DNA of 64,000 nt from Teretinema zuelzerae. Its GTDB lineage: Bacteria > Spirochaetota > Spirochaetia > Treponematales > Treponemataceae. The first letter of the stretch is position 1. Every line of letters begins with the position of its first letter. A program made the translations under genes and the position numbers. Below the pieces are notes generated by a model, which was not told the origin of the DNA, made no database searches, and worked only from the letters and a program-made list of their open reading frames with translations. Below, piece after piece: positions 8,026 to 16,106 of this stretch. The DNA lies in contig NZ_JAINWA010000001.1 of assembly GCF_021021555.1 (NCBI RefSeq), positions 992,001 through 1,056,000 on the forward strand. Direction: 5' to 3'.

Positions 8026-9594
8026 ATGAACTTTATTATAGAAGGAAAAAAAGGAGTGCTGATTCCAAGAGACGAAGCGGCACGATGCCTGTTGTGCCAC
8101 GACGCGCCGTGCGCTTCCGCCTGCCCGAAGGGACAGGATCCTGCGCGCTTTCTCAGAGCGGTGCGTTTCGACCGGGAAAAGGGATCGTGCTCTCATATGG
8201 CCGAATGCGATGACTGCGCCGAATGCGGATCGCCGTGCGAAAAAGCGTGCATCCATCGGGATTTTCCCCTGCGCATACGGGAAACCAGGAACGCGGTGAT
8301 GAAAAAATTCGGAGCGGGCGCTGTCCGGCAGGATGAAGGACCGGACTTGAGCGTGGAATTTTGCGGAGTCAAATGCCAGAACCCCTTCTTTCTTTCTTCA
8401 TCAGTCGTAGCCTCGGGTTACGAAATGTGCGCGCAAGCTTTTCGAGCGGGATGGGCGGGCGTCGTCTACAAAACGATCGGCTTCATCATGCCGGAGGAAG
8501 TATCTCCGCGATTCGCCGCCATCGGCAAAGAAGGGACGCCTTTCATCGGATTCAGGAATCTCGAACAGATATCCGATCGGCCCCTGCAGGAAAACCTCGA
8601 AACGCTCAGAAGATTGAAAACTGATTTTACGGACAAGGTAATCGTTTCATCCATCATGGGCCGGGACGAATACGAATGGACCCAGCTCGCTCTCATGTCG
8701 GACAAGGCGGGAGCCGATTTGATCGAATGCAACTTTTCCTGTCCTCACATGTCGGGCAAGTCGCTCGGCTCCGACGTCGGGCAGGATCCGGCTCTCGTCG
8801 CGCGGTACACAGCAGCGGCCCGAAGAGGCACGGGAAAGCCGATCATCGCGAAGATGACTCCGAACATCGGCAACATGGAAATACCGGCCCTTGCGGCCGT
8901 CGAAGCGGGAGCCGCCGCTCTGGCCGCGATCAACACGATTAAAAGCATCACCGCTTTGGATCTGGGCAGCTTCGCGGCGGAACCGGCGGTAGCGGGGCTT
9001 TCATCCGTATCGGGATATTCGGGAAAAGCGGTAAAACCAATCGCGCTGCGGTTCATCCACGACATGGCCAAGCATGCGGAACTCAAGACTATTCCGTTGA
9101 GCGGGATGGGCGGCATTGAAACATGGAGGGATGCGGCGGAGTTCATCGCGCTGGGATGCGGAAACCTTCAGGTGACGACAGCCGTCATGCAGTACGGCTA
9201 CCGGATAATCGACGATCTGATCGGCGGCCTTAAGGCGTTTCTTGCGGAAAGCGGACTGGAAAGCGTTGACGAGCTGAAAGGGAAAGCCCTCGGAGGACTC
9301 GTAAACGCCGACAAGCTCGACCGTAAAACCATCGTATTCCCCGCGTTCAACGCCGAACTCTGCGTCGGATGCGGACGATGCATGATCTCCTGCAGAGACG
9401 GCGGACATCAGGCTATTCTCTGGACAGAAAATCGACAGCCGAAACTTGACGGCTCGAAGTGCGTCGGATGCCATCTGTGCTCGACCGTATGCCCCGTCGG
9501 GGCCATCGGAATGGCGAACAGGATTCCCAAGCCGAAAAAACAACAGAAAAAGAACGACGACGACGGACAGAACAGCATAAGGAGCGCATCATGA
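8026..9594 (+). CDS. preA: Dihydropyrimidine dehydrogenase, PreA-like with an extra N-terminal Fe-S module
   Basis: 522 aa. Residues about 108-420 match the FMN/pyrimidine-binding PreA barrel (EFCGVKCQNPFFLSSS, VYKTIGFIMPEEVSPRF, ECNFSCPHM, GSDVGQDP, SGMGGIETW). The C-terminus has two 4Fe-4S motifs, CVGCGRCMISC and CVGCHLCSTVCP. E. coli PreA is about 411 aa. The extra N-terminus carries C21, C24, C29, C33 and then C55, C61, C64, C67, C71, C75, resembling the N-terminal Fe-S domain of PreT and mammalian DPD. No FAD- or NAD(P)H-binding domain is present here or next door. It probably reduces uracil to dihydrouracil, with ferredoxin or a distant flavoprotein as donor. Confidence 0.9.
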   Translation: MNFIIEGKKGVLIPRDEAARCLLCHDAPCASACPKGQDPARFLRAVRFDREKGSCSHMAECDDCAECGSPCEKACIHRDFPLRIRETRNAVMKKFGAGAVRQDEGPDLSVEFCGVKCQNPFFLSSSVVASGYEMCAQAFRAGWAGVVYKTIGFIMPEEVSPRFAAIGKEGTPFIGFRNLEQISDRPLQENLETLRRLKTDFTDKVIVSSIMGRDEYEWTQLALMSDKAGADLIECNFSCPHMSGKSLGSDVGQDPALVARYTAAARRGTGKPIIAKMTPNIGNMEIPALAAVEAGAAALAAINTIKSITALDLGSFAAEPAVAGLSSVSGYSGKAVKPIALRFIHDMAKHAELKTIPLSGMGGIETWRDAAEFIALGCGNLQVTTAVMQYGYRIIDDLIGGLKAFLAESGLESVDELKGKALGGLVNADKLDRKTIVFPAFNAELCVGCGRCMISCRDGGHQAILWTENRQPKLDGSKCVGCHLCSTVCPVGAIGMANRIPKPKKQQKKNDDDGQNSIRSAS

Positions 9595-10907
9595 CAAAAG
9601 AAGAAATCGTATCGGCGCACGGCGAGTATAATCTCCAATCCTGGTCGAAGCAGAAAGGCTTGTCTCCCATCGCGGTTCGCAACGGCGACGGACTGTATTT
9701 CTGGGATATGGACGGAAAGCGCTACAGCGATATGTCCTCCCAGCTGGTCAATCTCAATCTGGGGCACGGAAACAGGGCCATCATCGACGCGATTAAAGAA
9801 CAAGCGGAGAAATATTGCTACATATCCCCCGGCTACGCGAGCGAAAGCCGCTCGCAGCTTGCGAAAGACCTGGTCTCCTTTCTCCCGGATACGTTCGGAA
9901 AAATCTTCTTCACAAACGGAGGAGCCGATGCGAACGAGAACGCGGTGAAAATCGCCCGCATGTATACCGGAAGACACAAGATATTCTCGCGCTACAGAAG
10001 CTATCACGGCTCGACCTTCGGCGCCGGAAACCTGACCGGCGAACCGAGGCGGTATCCGCTTGAACCGGGAATTCCGGGATTCGTGAAATTTTTCGATCCC
10101 TACCTGTACCGCGACGGACTCGACGAAACGGATCAGGAAAAAGCGTCGAAACAATATCTTGCGCGCCTGAGAGAACAGATCATATACGAAGGCCCGGACA
10201 GCGTAGCGGCGATCGTTATAGAAACGGTCACCGGGTCGAACGGCGTCATCATTCCGCCCTCGGGATATCTTCCGGGACTCCGCGCTCTCTGCGACGAATT
10301 CGGCATTCTATTGATCTGCGACGAAGTGATGGCGGGTTTCGGACGGACGGGAGCCATGTTCGCCTTCGAAAACTGGGGGATTAAGCCCGACCTGGTCACC
10401 TTCGCGAAAGGGGTTACCTGCGGGTACGTCCAGCTCGGGGGAGTCGCGGTCAGCTCAAAAATCGCCGCGCACTTCGACGATGCGGTTCTTTCCTGCGGAT
10501 TGACCTATAGCGGTCATCCCCTCGCTTGCGCGGCCGGCGTCGCCTGCGTCAGGTACTACGGCGAACACGGCATTCTGGAAAACGCGAAGGAGCGGGGAAA
10601 AACGCTTTCGTCTCTTTTACAGAACATTCAAACGGCTCACCCCGGCGTCGGCGACGTTCGATCGATCGGTCTTTTCGCGGCGGTCGAACTGGTGAAGGAC
10701 AAAAAAACACGGGAACCGCTGGTGCCCTACGGAAAAGATCCTGAAGGAATAATGAAAGCCATTCTCCGCCGCCTCGCCGCCAAGGGCTTCATGACCTACA
10801 GCCATGAGAACATGATCATCGTGGCGCCGCCGCTCATCATCACCGACGACCAGCTCGTCGAAGAACTTGCGAAACTCGATGAAGCGCTGACCGAGGCGGG
10901 ATTATGA
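9591..10907 (+). CDS. Class III aminotransferase (beta-alanine/omega-amino acid type)
   Basis: 438-aa PLP enzyme. Catalytic-Lys motif TFAKGVTCGYVQLGGV, cofactor-binding DEVMAGFGRTG and the substrate-domain start GDGLYFWDMDGKRYSDMSSQLVNLNLGHGN are typical of class III omega-aminotransferases. In this operon it most likely moves the amino group of beta-alanine (or beta-aminoisobutyrate) to pyruvate or 2-oxoglutarate, giving malonate semialdehyde. The start at 9591 overlaps the preA-like stop in ATGA. The product would feed the dehydrogenase encoded next. Confidence 0.9.
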   Translation: MTKEEIVSAHGEYNLQSWSKQKGLSPIAVRNGDGLYFWDMDGKRYSDMSSQLVNLNLGHGNRAIIDAIKEQAEKYCYISPGYASESRSQLAKDLVSFLPDTFGKIFFTNGGADANENAVKIARMYTGRHKIFSRYRSYHGSTFGAGNLTGEPRRYPLEPGIPGFVKFFDPYLYRDGLDETDQEKASKQYLARLREQIIYEGPDSVAAIVIETVTGSNGVIIPPSGYLPGLRALCDEFGILLICDEVMAGFGRTGAMFAFENWGIKPDLVTFAKGVTCGYVQLGGVAVSSKIAAHFDDAVLSCGLTYSGHPLACAAGVACVRYYGEHGILENAKERGKTLSSLLQNIQTAHPGVGDVRSIGLFAAVELVKDKKTREPLVPYGKDPEGIMKAILRRLAAKGFMTYSHENMIIVAPPLIITDDQLVEELAKLDEALTEAGL

Positions 10908-12448
10908 GCGCGGAGATGAAATTTCATTGCCCGACGAAGATACTCTCAGGGCCTGATTGCGTTAAAAAAAACGCGGCCGAATTCAAAAAATTCGGAACCA
11001 GGGCTCTTGTGGTTACGGGTTCGTCGTCGGCTAAACTCAACGGGTCTCTTGACGACTCGATGGCGGCTCTCTCTCTGAACGAACAGGAAGCGGTCCTGTT
11101 CGAGGGAGTGCCGGCGAATCCCGGACCCGAATGCGTGTACGCGGGCGCCGCCAGGGCAAAACAGGAGGGCTGCGACTTCGTCCTCGCGATCGGAGGCGGG
11201 TCGGCCATCGACGCGGCTAAGCTGATCGCCATGCTTGCGGTCTCGAATATTCCAGAGGAAGACCTTATGGCCGGACAGACGGGCGGCTCGTGCCTCCCCC
11301 TCGTCTGCGTTCCGACAACCGCGGGAACGGGTTCAGAAAGCACACAGTACTCGATACTGACGAATCACGAATCCGAAACAAAGACCGGAATAGCCTCGCC
11401 CCTGCTCTTCCCGCGCCTCGCGCTTTTAGACTCTAAATATCTGGAGTCTGCGCCGAGGACGGTGCTTGCGCATACGGCAGTCGACTCGATGTCGCACTCC
11501 ATCGAAGGGCTGATTTCTGCACGGGCCTCCGACGCCACGGATGCGCTGGCATCGAAGGGTCTCAGACTGATTTCGGAATGCATCGACGGCCTGATCAGAG
11601 GAAAACTCTCATCCGTTCAGAGGGACAGGTTGATGACCGCTTCGACGCTCGGCGGGATGGTCATCGCGAATACGGGAACGACGGCGCTGCACGCCATGGG
11701 ATACTCGCTGACGTATTATCACGGCATCGACCACGGCAGAGCGAACGGCATTCTCCTTCCTTCCTGGCTCGATGCCGTTGCGAAAACGAAGCCCGAACTT
11801 ACTTATAAAGTTCTGGAAGCGTTGCGAATGCGCGGCACCGCGGAGCTCAGGCAAACGCTCAAGGAAATTCTGGGGCCATCGCCGGTTCCCGAAGGCTTCG
11901 ATCCGGAAAAATACGCGGCGAAGGCTATGGCTTCGAAAAACATCGCGAATTGCGCGGCGAAACCGACTCTTTCCGAGGTGATTGAAACATTCAAGACTTC
12001 TTTCGACGAAGGAAACGCGGCGCAAGAGTCCGGGAGGCCAGCGGCGAACGGAAATTCAGCCCCGCTCGCAAGCATCCTCCCCGCGGAAACAGTCAGACTC
12101 ATTCCCTATCGGTTCAGGGATGTTCCGAAGGGTCCAACGGAAGTGCCGCTCGAAATTCGCTTATCGGAAAACTTCAAACCCGGAATTCCTCTTCCCAGGG
12201 CATGGGACGGCCGCGTGTTCGGCTATGTGAGGGACAACGACGAGCTGAAAAAGCTCTTCTCGGGAAAAATGGCGGAAGGCTACGCTCACAGAAGAATCTA
12301 CCTGAACGACATGGAAGAGAACTTCCGGCTGACGCTGGAAAGCGGGTCAGGAGAGCATGAATCGATATTCGCCGTCGCTTCCAGCGACGTTCGCACCCTG
12401 CTTCGAAACTGCAGAGTGCAGGGCGAGCCGCAAGACCTCATCGAATAG
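10904..12448 (+). CDS. Iron-containing alcohol dehydrogenase with a C-terminal extension
   Basis: 514 aa. Residues 1 to about 370 are a group III Fe-ADH: NAD-binding AIGGGSAIDAAKL, TTAGTGSESTQY, and metal ligands in HTAVDSMSHSIEG and HAMGYSLTYYHGIDHGRANG. Family members are usually about 380-400 aa, so the last 130-140 residues are an extra region of unknown function (LIPYRFRDVPKGPTEVP, ending near EPQDLIE). It overlaps the aminotransferase in ATGA. The likely reaction is reduction of malonate semialdehyde to 3-hydroxypropionate, inferred from position. Confidence 0.88.
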   Translation: MSAEMKFHCPTKILSGPDCVKKNAAEFKKFGTRALVVTGSSSAKLNGSLDDSMAALSLNEQEAVLFEGVPANPGPECVYAGAARAKQEGCDFVLAIGGGSAIDAAKLIAMLAVSNIPEEDLMAGQTGGSCLPLVCVPTTAGTGSESTQYSILTNHESETKTGIASPLLFPRLALLDSKYLESAPRTVLAHTAVDSMSHSIEGLISARASDATDALASKGLRLISECIDGLIRGKLSSVQRDRLMTASTLGGMVIANTGTTALHAMGYSLTYYHGIDHGRANGILLPSWLDAVAKTKPELTYKVLEALRMRGTAELRQTLKEILGPSPVPEGFDPEKYAAKAMASKNIANCAAKPTLSEVIETFKTSFDEGNAAQESGRPAANGNSAPLASILPAETVRLIPYRFRDVPKGPTEVPLEIRLSENFKPGIPLPRAWDGRVFGYVRDNDELKKLFSGKMAEGYAHRRIYLNDMEENFRLTLESGSGEHESIFAVASSDVRTLLRNCRVQGEPQDLIE

Positions 12449-12462
12449 CAGGAGGAAACGCA

Positions 12463-13695
12463 ATGTACACATGCAATACAGAACGAATGATCGATAAAAT
12501 CGCCGCATTCTCGAAATTCGGCGACGCCGGCCGCGGAGGAATCACCAGATTCTCCCTGTCGCCTGAAGACCATCTGGCGAGGAATGAATTCGCGACAAGG
12601 ATGGAAAAGATCGGAGCGGCGATCGAATGCGACGACATGGCGAACATATACGCGACGCTTCCCGGAAGCGATCCCGCGGCCAAGCGCATCGCGATGGCGT
12701 CCCATTCGGATTCGGTGCAAAACGGTGGCAATTACGACGGAATTCTCGGCGTCATATCCGCCATGGAAGTGCTTGAAACGATTGCGTCGGAAAAGATACC
12801 GCACAGGCATCCGCTCACCGCAATGATATGGACCAATGAAGAAGGATCGCTCTTTCCCCCCGCGATGATGTCTTCGGGCGTAATCACGGGCAGATTCGAC
12901 AAAGAAAAAATGCTTGCGTCGAAGAGCCGGCTCGATCAGGGAATAACTTTCGGCGCGGTTCTCGAAGCGAGTCCCTGGATGGGAGCCGCGACGAACAGGC
13001 TCTCGGCGGAAAAATACGAGGCGATGTTCGAGCTTCATATCGAGCAGGGCCCGATTCTCGAAGAAGCAGGAGCGGAAATCGGAGTGGTCACCTGCGTTCT
13101 GGGAATGGTCAACTACCGGATCAGAACCTTCGGGCAGGCCGATCACGCCGGAACGACTCCGATGAAAAACCGGAAGGACGCTCTTTTCGCCGCGGCGAAG
13201 GTATTAACCTATCTTCATGAAAAGCTCGACCGTCTGGATCCCGCGCTTGTGTATACGACCGGCGAAATCAAATGCCATCCGTGCATTCATACCGTCATTC
13301 CCGATGAGGTCGATTTCTCCCTGGACGCACGGCATGAAAATCCCGAGGTTATACAAAAAGTAATCGAAGTCATCGAAGGAATTCCTGCCGAAATCGCAGG
13401 ATGCAAAACCGGGCATGAACGCTCATGGGCGCGAGACACCGTGTACTTCGATTCGGACCTCGTAGGCATGGTAAAAACGGCGGCGGACTCGCTGAGCATC
13501 AAGAACCGGTACATCAACAGCGGCGCCGGACACGACGCTCAATTCGTATGCGGAATGATGCCGACGACGATGATTTTCGTGCCATCGAAGGACGGACACA
13601 GCCATTGCGAGCCTGAATACACCTCTCCCGAGGAATGCACAGCGGGAGCGAGCGTCTTATTGAACGCGGTCCTCGCGGCCGACGCGCATTACTAA
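12463..13695 (+). CDS. M20-family N-carbamoyl amino acid hydrolase (beta-ureidopropionase type)
   Basis: 410-aa zinc amidohydrolase of the hydantoinase/carbamoylase subgroup of peptidase M20. Metal and dimerisation motifs: ASHSDSVQNGGNYDGILGV, TNEEGSLFPPAMM, HIEQGPILEE, GQADHAGTTPM, and C-terminal SGAGHDAQF and HCEPEYTSPEEC. It should cleave N-carbamoyl-beta-alanine to beta-alanine, CO2 and ammonia, the third catabolic step. It ends the operon 5 nt before a convergent gene. Allantoate amidohydrolase is the nearest alternative function; context disfavours it. Confidence 0.9.
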   Translation: MYTCNTERMIDKIAAFSKFGDAGRGGITRFSLSPEDHLARNEFATRMEKIGAAIECDDMANIYATLPGSDPAAKRIAMASHSDSVQNGGNYDGILGVISAMEVLETIASEKIPHRHPLTAMIWTNEEGSLFPPAMMSSGVITGRFDKEKMLASKSRLDQGITFGAVLEASPWMGAATNRLSAEKYEAMFELHIEQGPILEEAGAEIGVVTCVLGMVNYRIRTFGQADHAGTTPMKNRKDALFAAAKVLTYLHEKLDRLDPALVYTTGEIKCHPCIHTVIPDEVDFSLDARHENPEVIQKVIEVIEGIPAEIAGCKTGHERSWARDTVYFDSDLVGMVKTAADSLSIKNRYINSGAGHDAQFVCGMMPTTMIFVPSKDGHSHCEPEYTSPEECTAGASVLLNAVLAADAHY

Positions 13696-13700
13696 AAAAA

Positions 13701-14078
13701 TCAATTCCCCGAGGAAGCCTTGTTCAGGGCTTCCTCTACTGCGCGCAGGATGACCTTGCTGCTGAGCGTCGCGCCGCTGACGACGTCGACGCTGGTCGAT
13801 TGCGAAGCGATCACCTGATCGATCACCGCTTCCGCTTTTTTTCCCATCCCGTTGTCGTGTCTGACGATTTCAATGTCGGCGATTTTTTCGTTCTCCGTCG
13901 TCACCAGCACCGTCGCCTTGACGAGGTCGGTATCGAAGGAGCCTTCCCACACGCCGTCCCTGGTTCCTTCGGGGCCGCGGCCGGCGAGGTCGACTTCTAT
14001 CGAACACTTTTGAGCGGTAAGGGTGAATACGAGAAGGACGACTAATACGCCCGTCGGCAAAAGTTGAGCAGTTTTCAT
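13701..14078 (-). CDS. Exported FMN-binding domain protein (covalent flavinylation site)
   Basis: 125 aa with an N-terminal hydrophobic export/anchor segment (LLPTGVLVVLLVFTL) and one FMN_bind domain. The C-terminal DVVSGATLSS matches the Dxx(S/T)GA(S/T) motif to which ApbE attaches FMN through phosphoester to Thr. Such proteins shuttle electrons outside the membrane, as in NqrC/RnfG and extracellular reductases. ATG 14078 is chosen because GAAGGAA precedes it; an open frame extends further upstream without a better start. A MITE copy begins 27 nt upstream, so its promoter may lie in or beyond that element. Confidence 0.85.
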   Translation of the reverse strand: MKTAQLLPTGVLVVLLVFTLTAQKCSIEVDLAGRGPEGTRDGVWEGSFDTDLVKATVLVTTENEKIADIEIVRHDNGMGKKAEAVIDQVIASQSTSVDVVSGATLSSKVILRAVEEALNKASSGN

Positions 14079-14105
14079 GATTCCTTCGTAGCAACAATGA
14101 ATATT

Positions 14106-14215
14106 GGGCACCTCGAAAAACTCGGTTAGTTTTCCTCGGTGCCCTTGTAAATCCTTACAGGATTTACACCTATATTAAGGTAGACCTCTAAAAACTGAAG
14201 TTTTTAGAGGTGCCC
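14106..14215 (+). mobile_element. MITE copy 1, 110 bp with 17-bp terminal inverted repeats
   Basis: The ends are GGGCACCTCGAAAAACT and the complement of GGGCACCTCTAAAAACT (16 of 17 match). It is flanked by TATT on both sides (14102-14105 and 14216-14219), a target duplication. Internally it holds three hairpins: GGGCACC/GGTGCCC, TGTAAATCC/GGATTTACA and ACCTCTAAAAACT/AGTTTTTAGAGGT. A copy in the opposite orientation lies at 47698-47807 and differs at one internal base and one terminal base. It has no coding capacity. Confidence 0.9.
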
Positions 14216-14507
14216 TATTGTTTTTACGCGACGAAATCGAAGTTCCGCGCGCATGAAGTACAACAGCCGGCGGGGCAGAAAGCGTTACTGCGCGATGGAG
14301 TAAAAAGCGGGGGTGAGCGGAAAAACGCCGGGGCCTGAGGCATACGCAAAGTAAAGGAGGCTTTCTATACCTACCGGTAGGTATAGAACATAGCCAAACA
14401 AACGCAAAACCCCGGCTTTTGGAGCTCAGGGGGAGCCGGCCCGAGACCGGCATGCGCGCCCGGAGAAAAACCGAAAACGCGCGAATTCCGCTGATCCCCC
14501 CTCCTCC
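14216..14507. other. Gene-free stretch with a 26-bp perfect palindrome
   Basis: No credible gene is visible. Open frames here lack a ribosome-binding site and have atypical Arg/Pro-rich composition. The stretch holds the palindrome described separately and a GCCGGGG/CCCCGGC pair that brackets it at longer range. Confidence 0.5.
14363..14388. promoter_or_regulatory. 26-bp perfect palindrome, TetR-operator-like
   Basis: Half-site TTCTATACCTACC is followed directly by its exact complement, with no spacer. The central ACCTACCGGTAGGT has the look of many TetR-family operators. There is no TetR-type gene in the window and no gene directly downstream, so the target is unclear. Confidence 0.45.
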
Positions 14508-14771
14508 TTATTTTTCCGCGCGAACGCCTGCGATTTTGTAGCAGAGAATCACAACCGCGAGAATGGTCGTAATGAAATTGGAAATGACGATGGCCGGCTG
14601 ACCCGTCGCGATTCCGTACGCCATCCAGAGCATGACGCCCCCGGTGAACATGACGTACATTCCCAGGGAAATGCTTGCGGTGTCCTTTGTCCTGATGGTT
14701 TTAACGGCCTGGGGCACGAAGGACGCGGTGGTGAGAAAGGCTGCGATGTAGCTGACGACGGTGAAAAACAT
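14508..14771 (-). CDS. SemiSWEET-type sugar transporter
   Basis: 87-aa membrane protein with three predicted helices and the PQ motif TTASFVPQAVKTIRTKD in helix 1, matching bacterial SemiSWEET (MtN3/saliva family). Homodimers facilitate passive diffusion of sugars such as sucrose or glucose. The conserved Asn of helix 3 is probably the one in VISNFITTILAV. It sits just upstream, on the same strand, of the FMN-binding gene and downstream of a sugar ABC operon, with 138 nt of spacer. Length is typical. Confidence 0.88.
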   Translation of the reverse strand: MFFTVVSYIAAFLTTASFVPQAVKTIRTKDTASISLGMYVMFTGGVMLWMAYGIATGQPAIVISNFITTILAVVILCYKIAGVRAEK

Positions 14772-14909
14772 GGGATGTTCCTTATTTTCGGCGGATACGG
14801 GATCGCCGCTTCGATGGTGCGGTCAAAAAAAAGACCGCCCGCTCGCCCGAGCGCTGGAGGGCGTTCGGAAGGGCGGACGGTACAGGATAGCTCCGGAGAG
14901 GCTTTAGGA

Positions 14910-16106
14910 TCAACCCAACCCGGCTTTGCGGCGGGAGTAAATATCGTAAAAGACGGCGAGGAGAAGGATTATCGCTTTTACGACGTATTGCCATTGAGCC
15001 GCAATATTCATGAGGGACATTCCGTTGTTGATGCCGGCCATGACGAGGCCGCCGATGATCGCGCCGGTTACCGAGCCGATTCCTCCGGTGGCCGAGGCGC
15101 CGCCGATGTAGCAGGCCGCGATGGAGTCCATGTCGAACATGGTTCCCGCCTGGGGGAGGGCCGAGTTCATGTAGCCGGTGAAGACGATCGAGGCGAGGCC
15201 GGCGACCGAGCCCATCATGCAGAATACGATGAAGATGACGAATTCGGAGTTAATTCCGGAAAGTTTCGCAGACCGGGCGTTTCCGCCGACGGCGTAGATG
15301 TAGCGGCCGAGGACGGTGTTCCGGGAGACGAAGTGGATGATGCCGACCGTACAGCCGAGGACCACGACGACGACGGGGATTCCGCGGTAGGTGGCGAACT
15401 TCCAGCCGAGGGCGAAGATGAGGGCGCCTATCACGATGATTTTTGCGATGAATACGGCGACGGGCGGAATCGCGAAGCCGTAGCGGATTTTCTTGCGGCG
15501 GGCGGCGATTTCGGACACGACGTACAGCACGAAGAGGACTGCCGCGACGAGCATGGCGGTGTAGTGGACCCGGTCGACCGTGAGGGCGGGTATGTTGAAA
15601 ATTCCCGAGGAGATTTTCTTGTAGCCGTCGTCCTTGAGGGCGATGGGAGTCACGTTGGTGATGATGTACACCAGGCCGCGGAACAAAAGCATGAAGCCGA
15701 GGGTGACGATGAACGCCGGCATGCGCATGTACGCCACCATGAAGCCCATGACCGCGTAGATGGCGATGCTCAGCAGGATGCTCAAGAGCACGGTCGGAAT
15801 CATGCCCATGCCGGTGTTGTACAGCATGGCGCTCACCGCTCCGATGAAGGCGCAGGTGGCGGGGCAGGACAGGTCGATGTTGCAGGTGATGATGAGCAGG
15901 ATCATCGTGGTCGCCAGCAGCAGGATGTGGCTGTTCTGCATGAAGATGTTCGTGATGTTGCGGGAGTTGAGGTTAACCCCGTCCGTCATGAACGCGAAGA
16001 TGATCATGATCAGCGCGAGCATCAAAACCATCGAGTAGTTTTTCGCGTTCGACTTGATCAGATTGCGAAAGCTCATTTTATTGGCGGCGGCAATGGAGTC
16101 GCTCAT
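14910..16106 (-). CDS. Multiple-sugar ABC transporter permease (GguB/MmsB/XylH class)
   Basis: 398-aa polytopic permease of the RbsC/XylH family; the length fits the longer GguB/MmsB branch. About ten hydrophobic segments are visible. The conserved IDLSCPATCAFIGAVSAML and GGASATGGIGSVTGAIIGGLVMAGINNG segments are diagnostic. It overlaps the ATPase gene by 4 nt in ATGA and is the last gene of the sugar operon. Substrate is probably xylose, arabinose, galactose or glucose, inferred from the ChvE/XylF-like binding protein. Confidence 0.92.
   Translation of the reverse strand: MSDSIAAANKMSFRNLIKSNAKNYSMVLMLALIMIIFAFMTDGVNLNSRNITNIFMQNSHILLLATTMILLIITCNIDLSCPATCAFIGAVSAMLYNTGMGMIPTVLLSILLSIAIYAVMGFMVAYMRMPAFIVTLGFMLLFRGLVYIITNVTPIALKDDGYKKISSGIFNIPALTVDRVHYTAMLVAAVLFVLYVVSEIAARRKKIRYGFAIPPVAVFIAKIIVIGALIFALGWKFATYRGIPVVVVVLGCTVGIIHFVSRNTVLGRYIYAVGGNARSAKLSGINSEFVIFIVFCMMGSVAGLASIVFTGYMNSALPQAGTMFDMDSIAACYIGGASATGGIGSVTGAIIGGLVMAGINNGMSLMNIAAQWQYVVKAIILLLAVFYDIYSRRKAGLG

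Noticed and set aside
8026-9594. Loss of the catalytic Cys of mammalian DPD in the PreA-like protein
   Set aside because: The corresponding segment GSDVGQ is, as I recall it, also present in active E. coli PreA, so it is not an oddity of this protein.
14175-14453. 92-codon minus-strand frame between the MITE and SemiSWEET
   Set aside because: It overlaps the MITE end and palindrome, lacks a ribosome site and has non-native composition.
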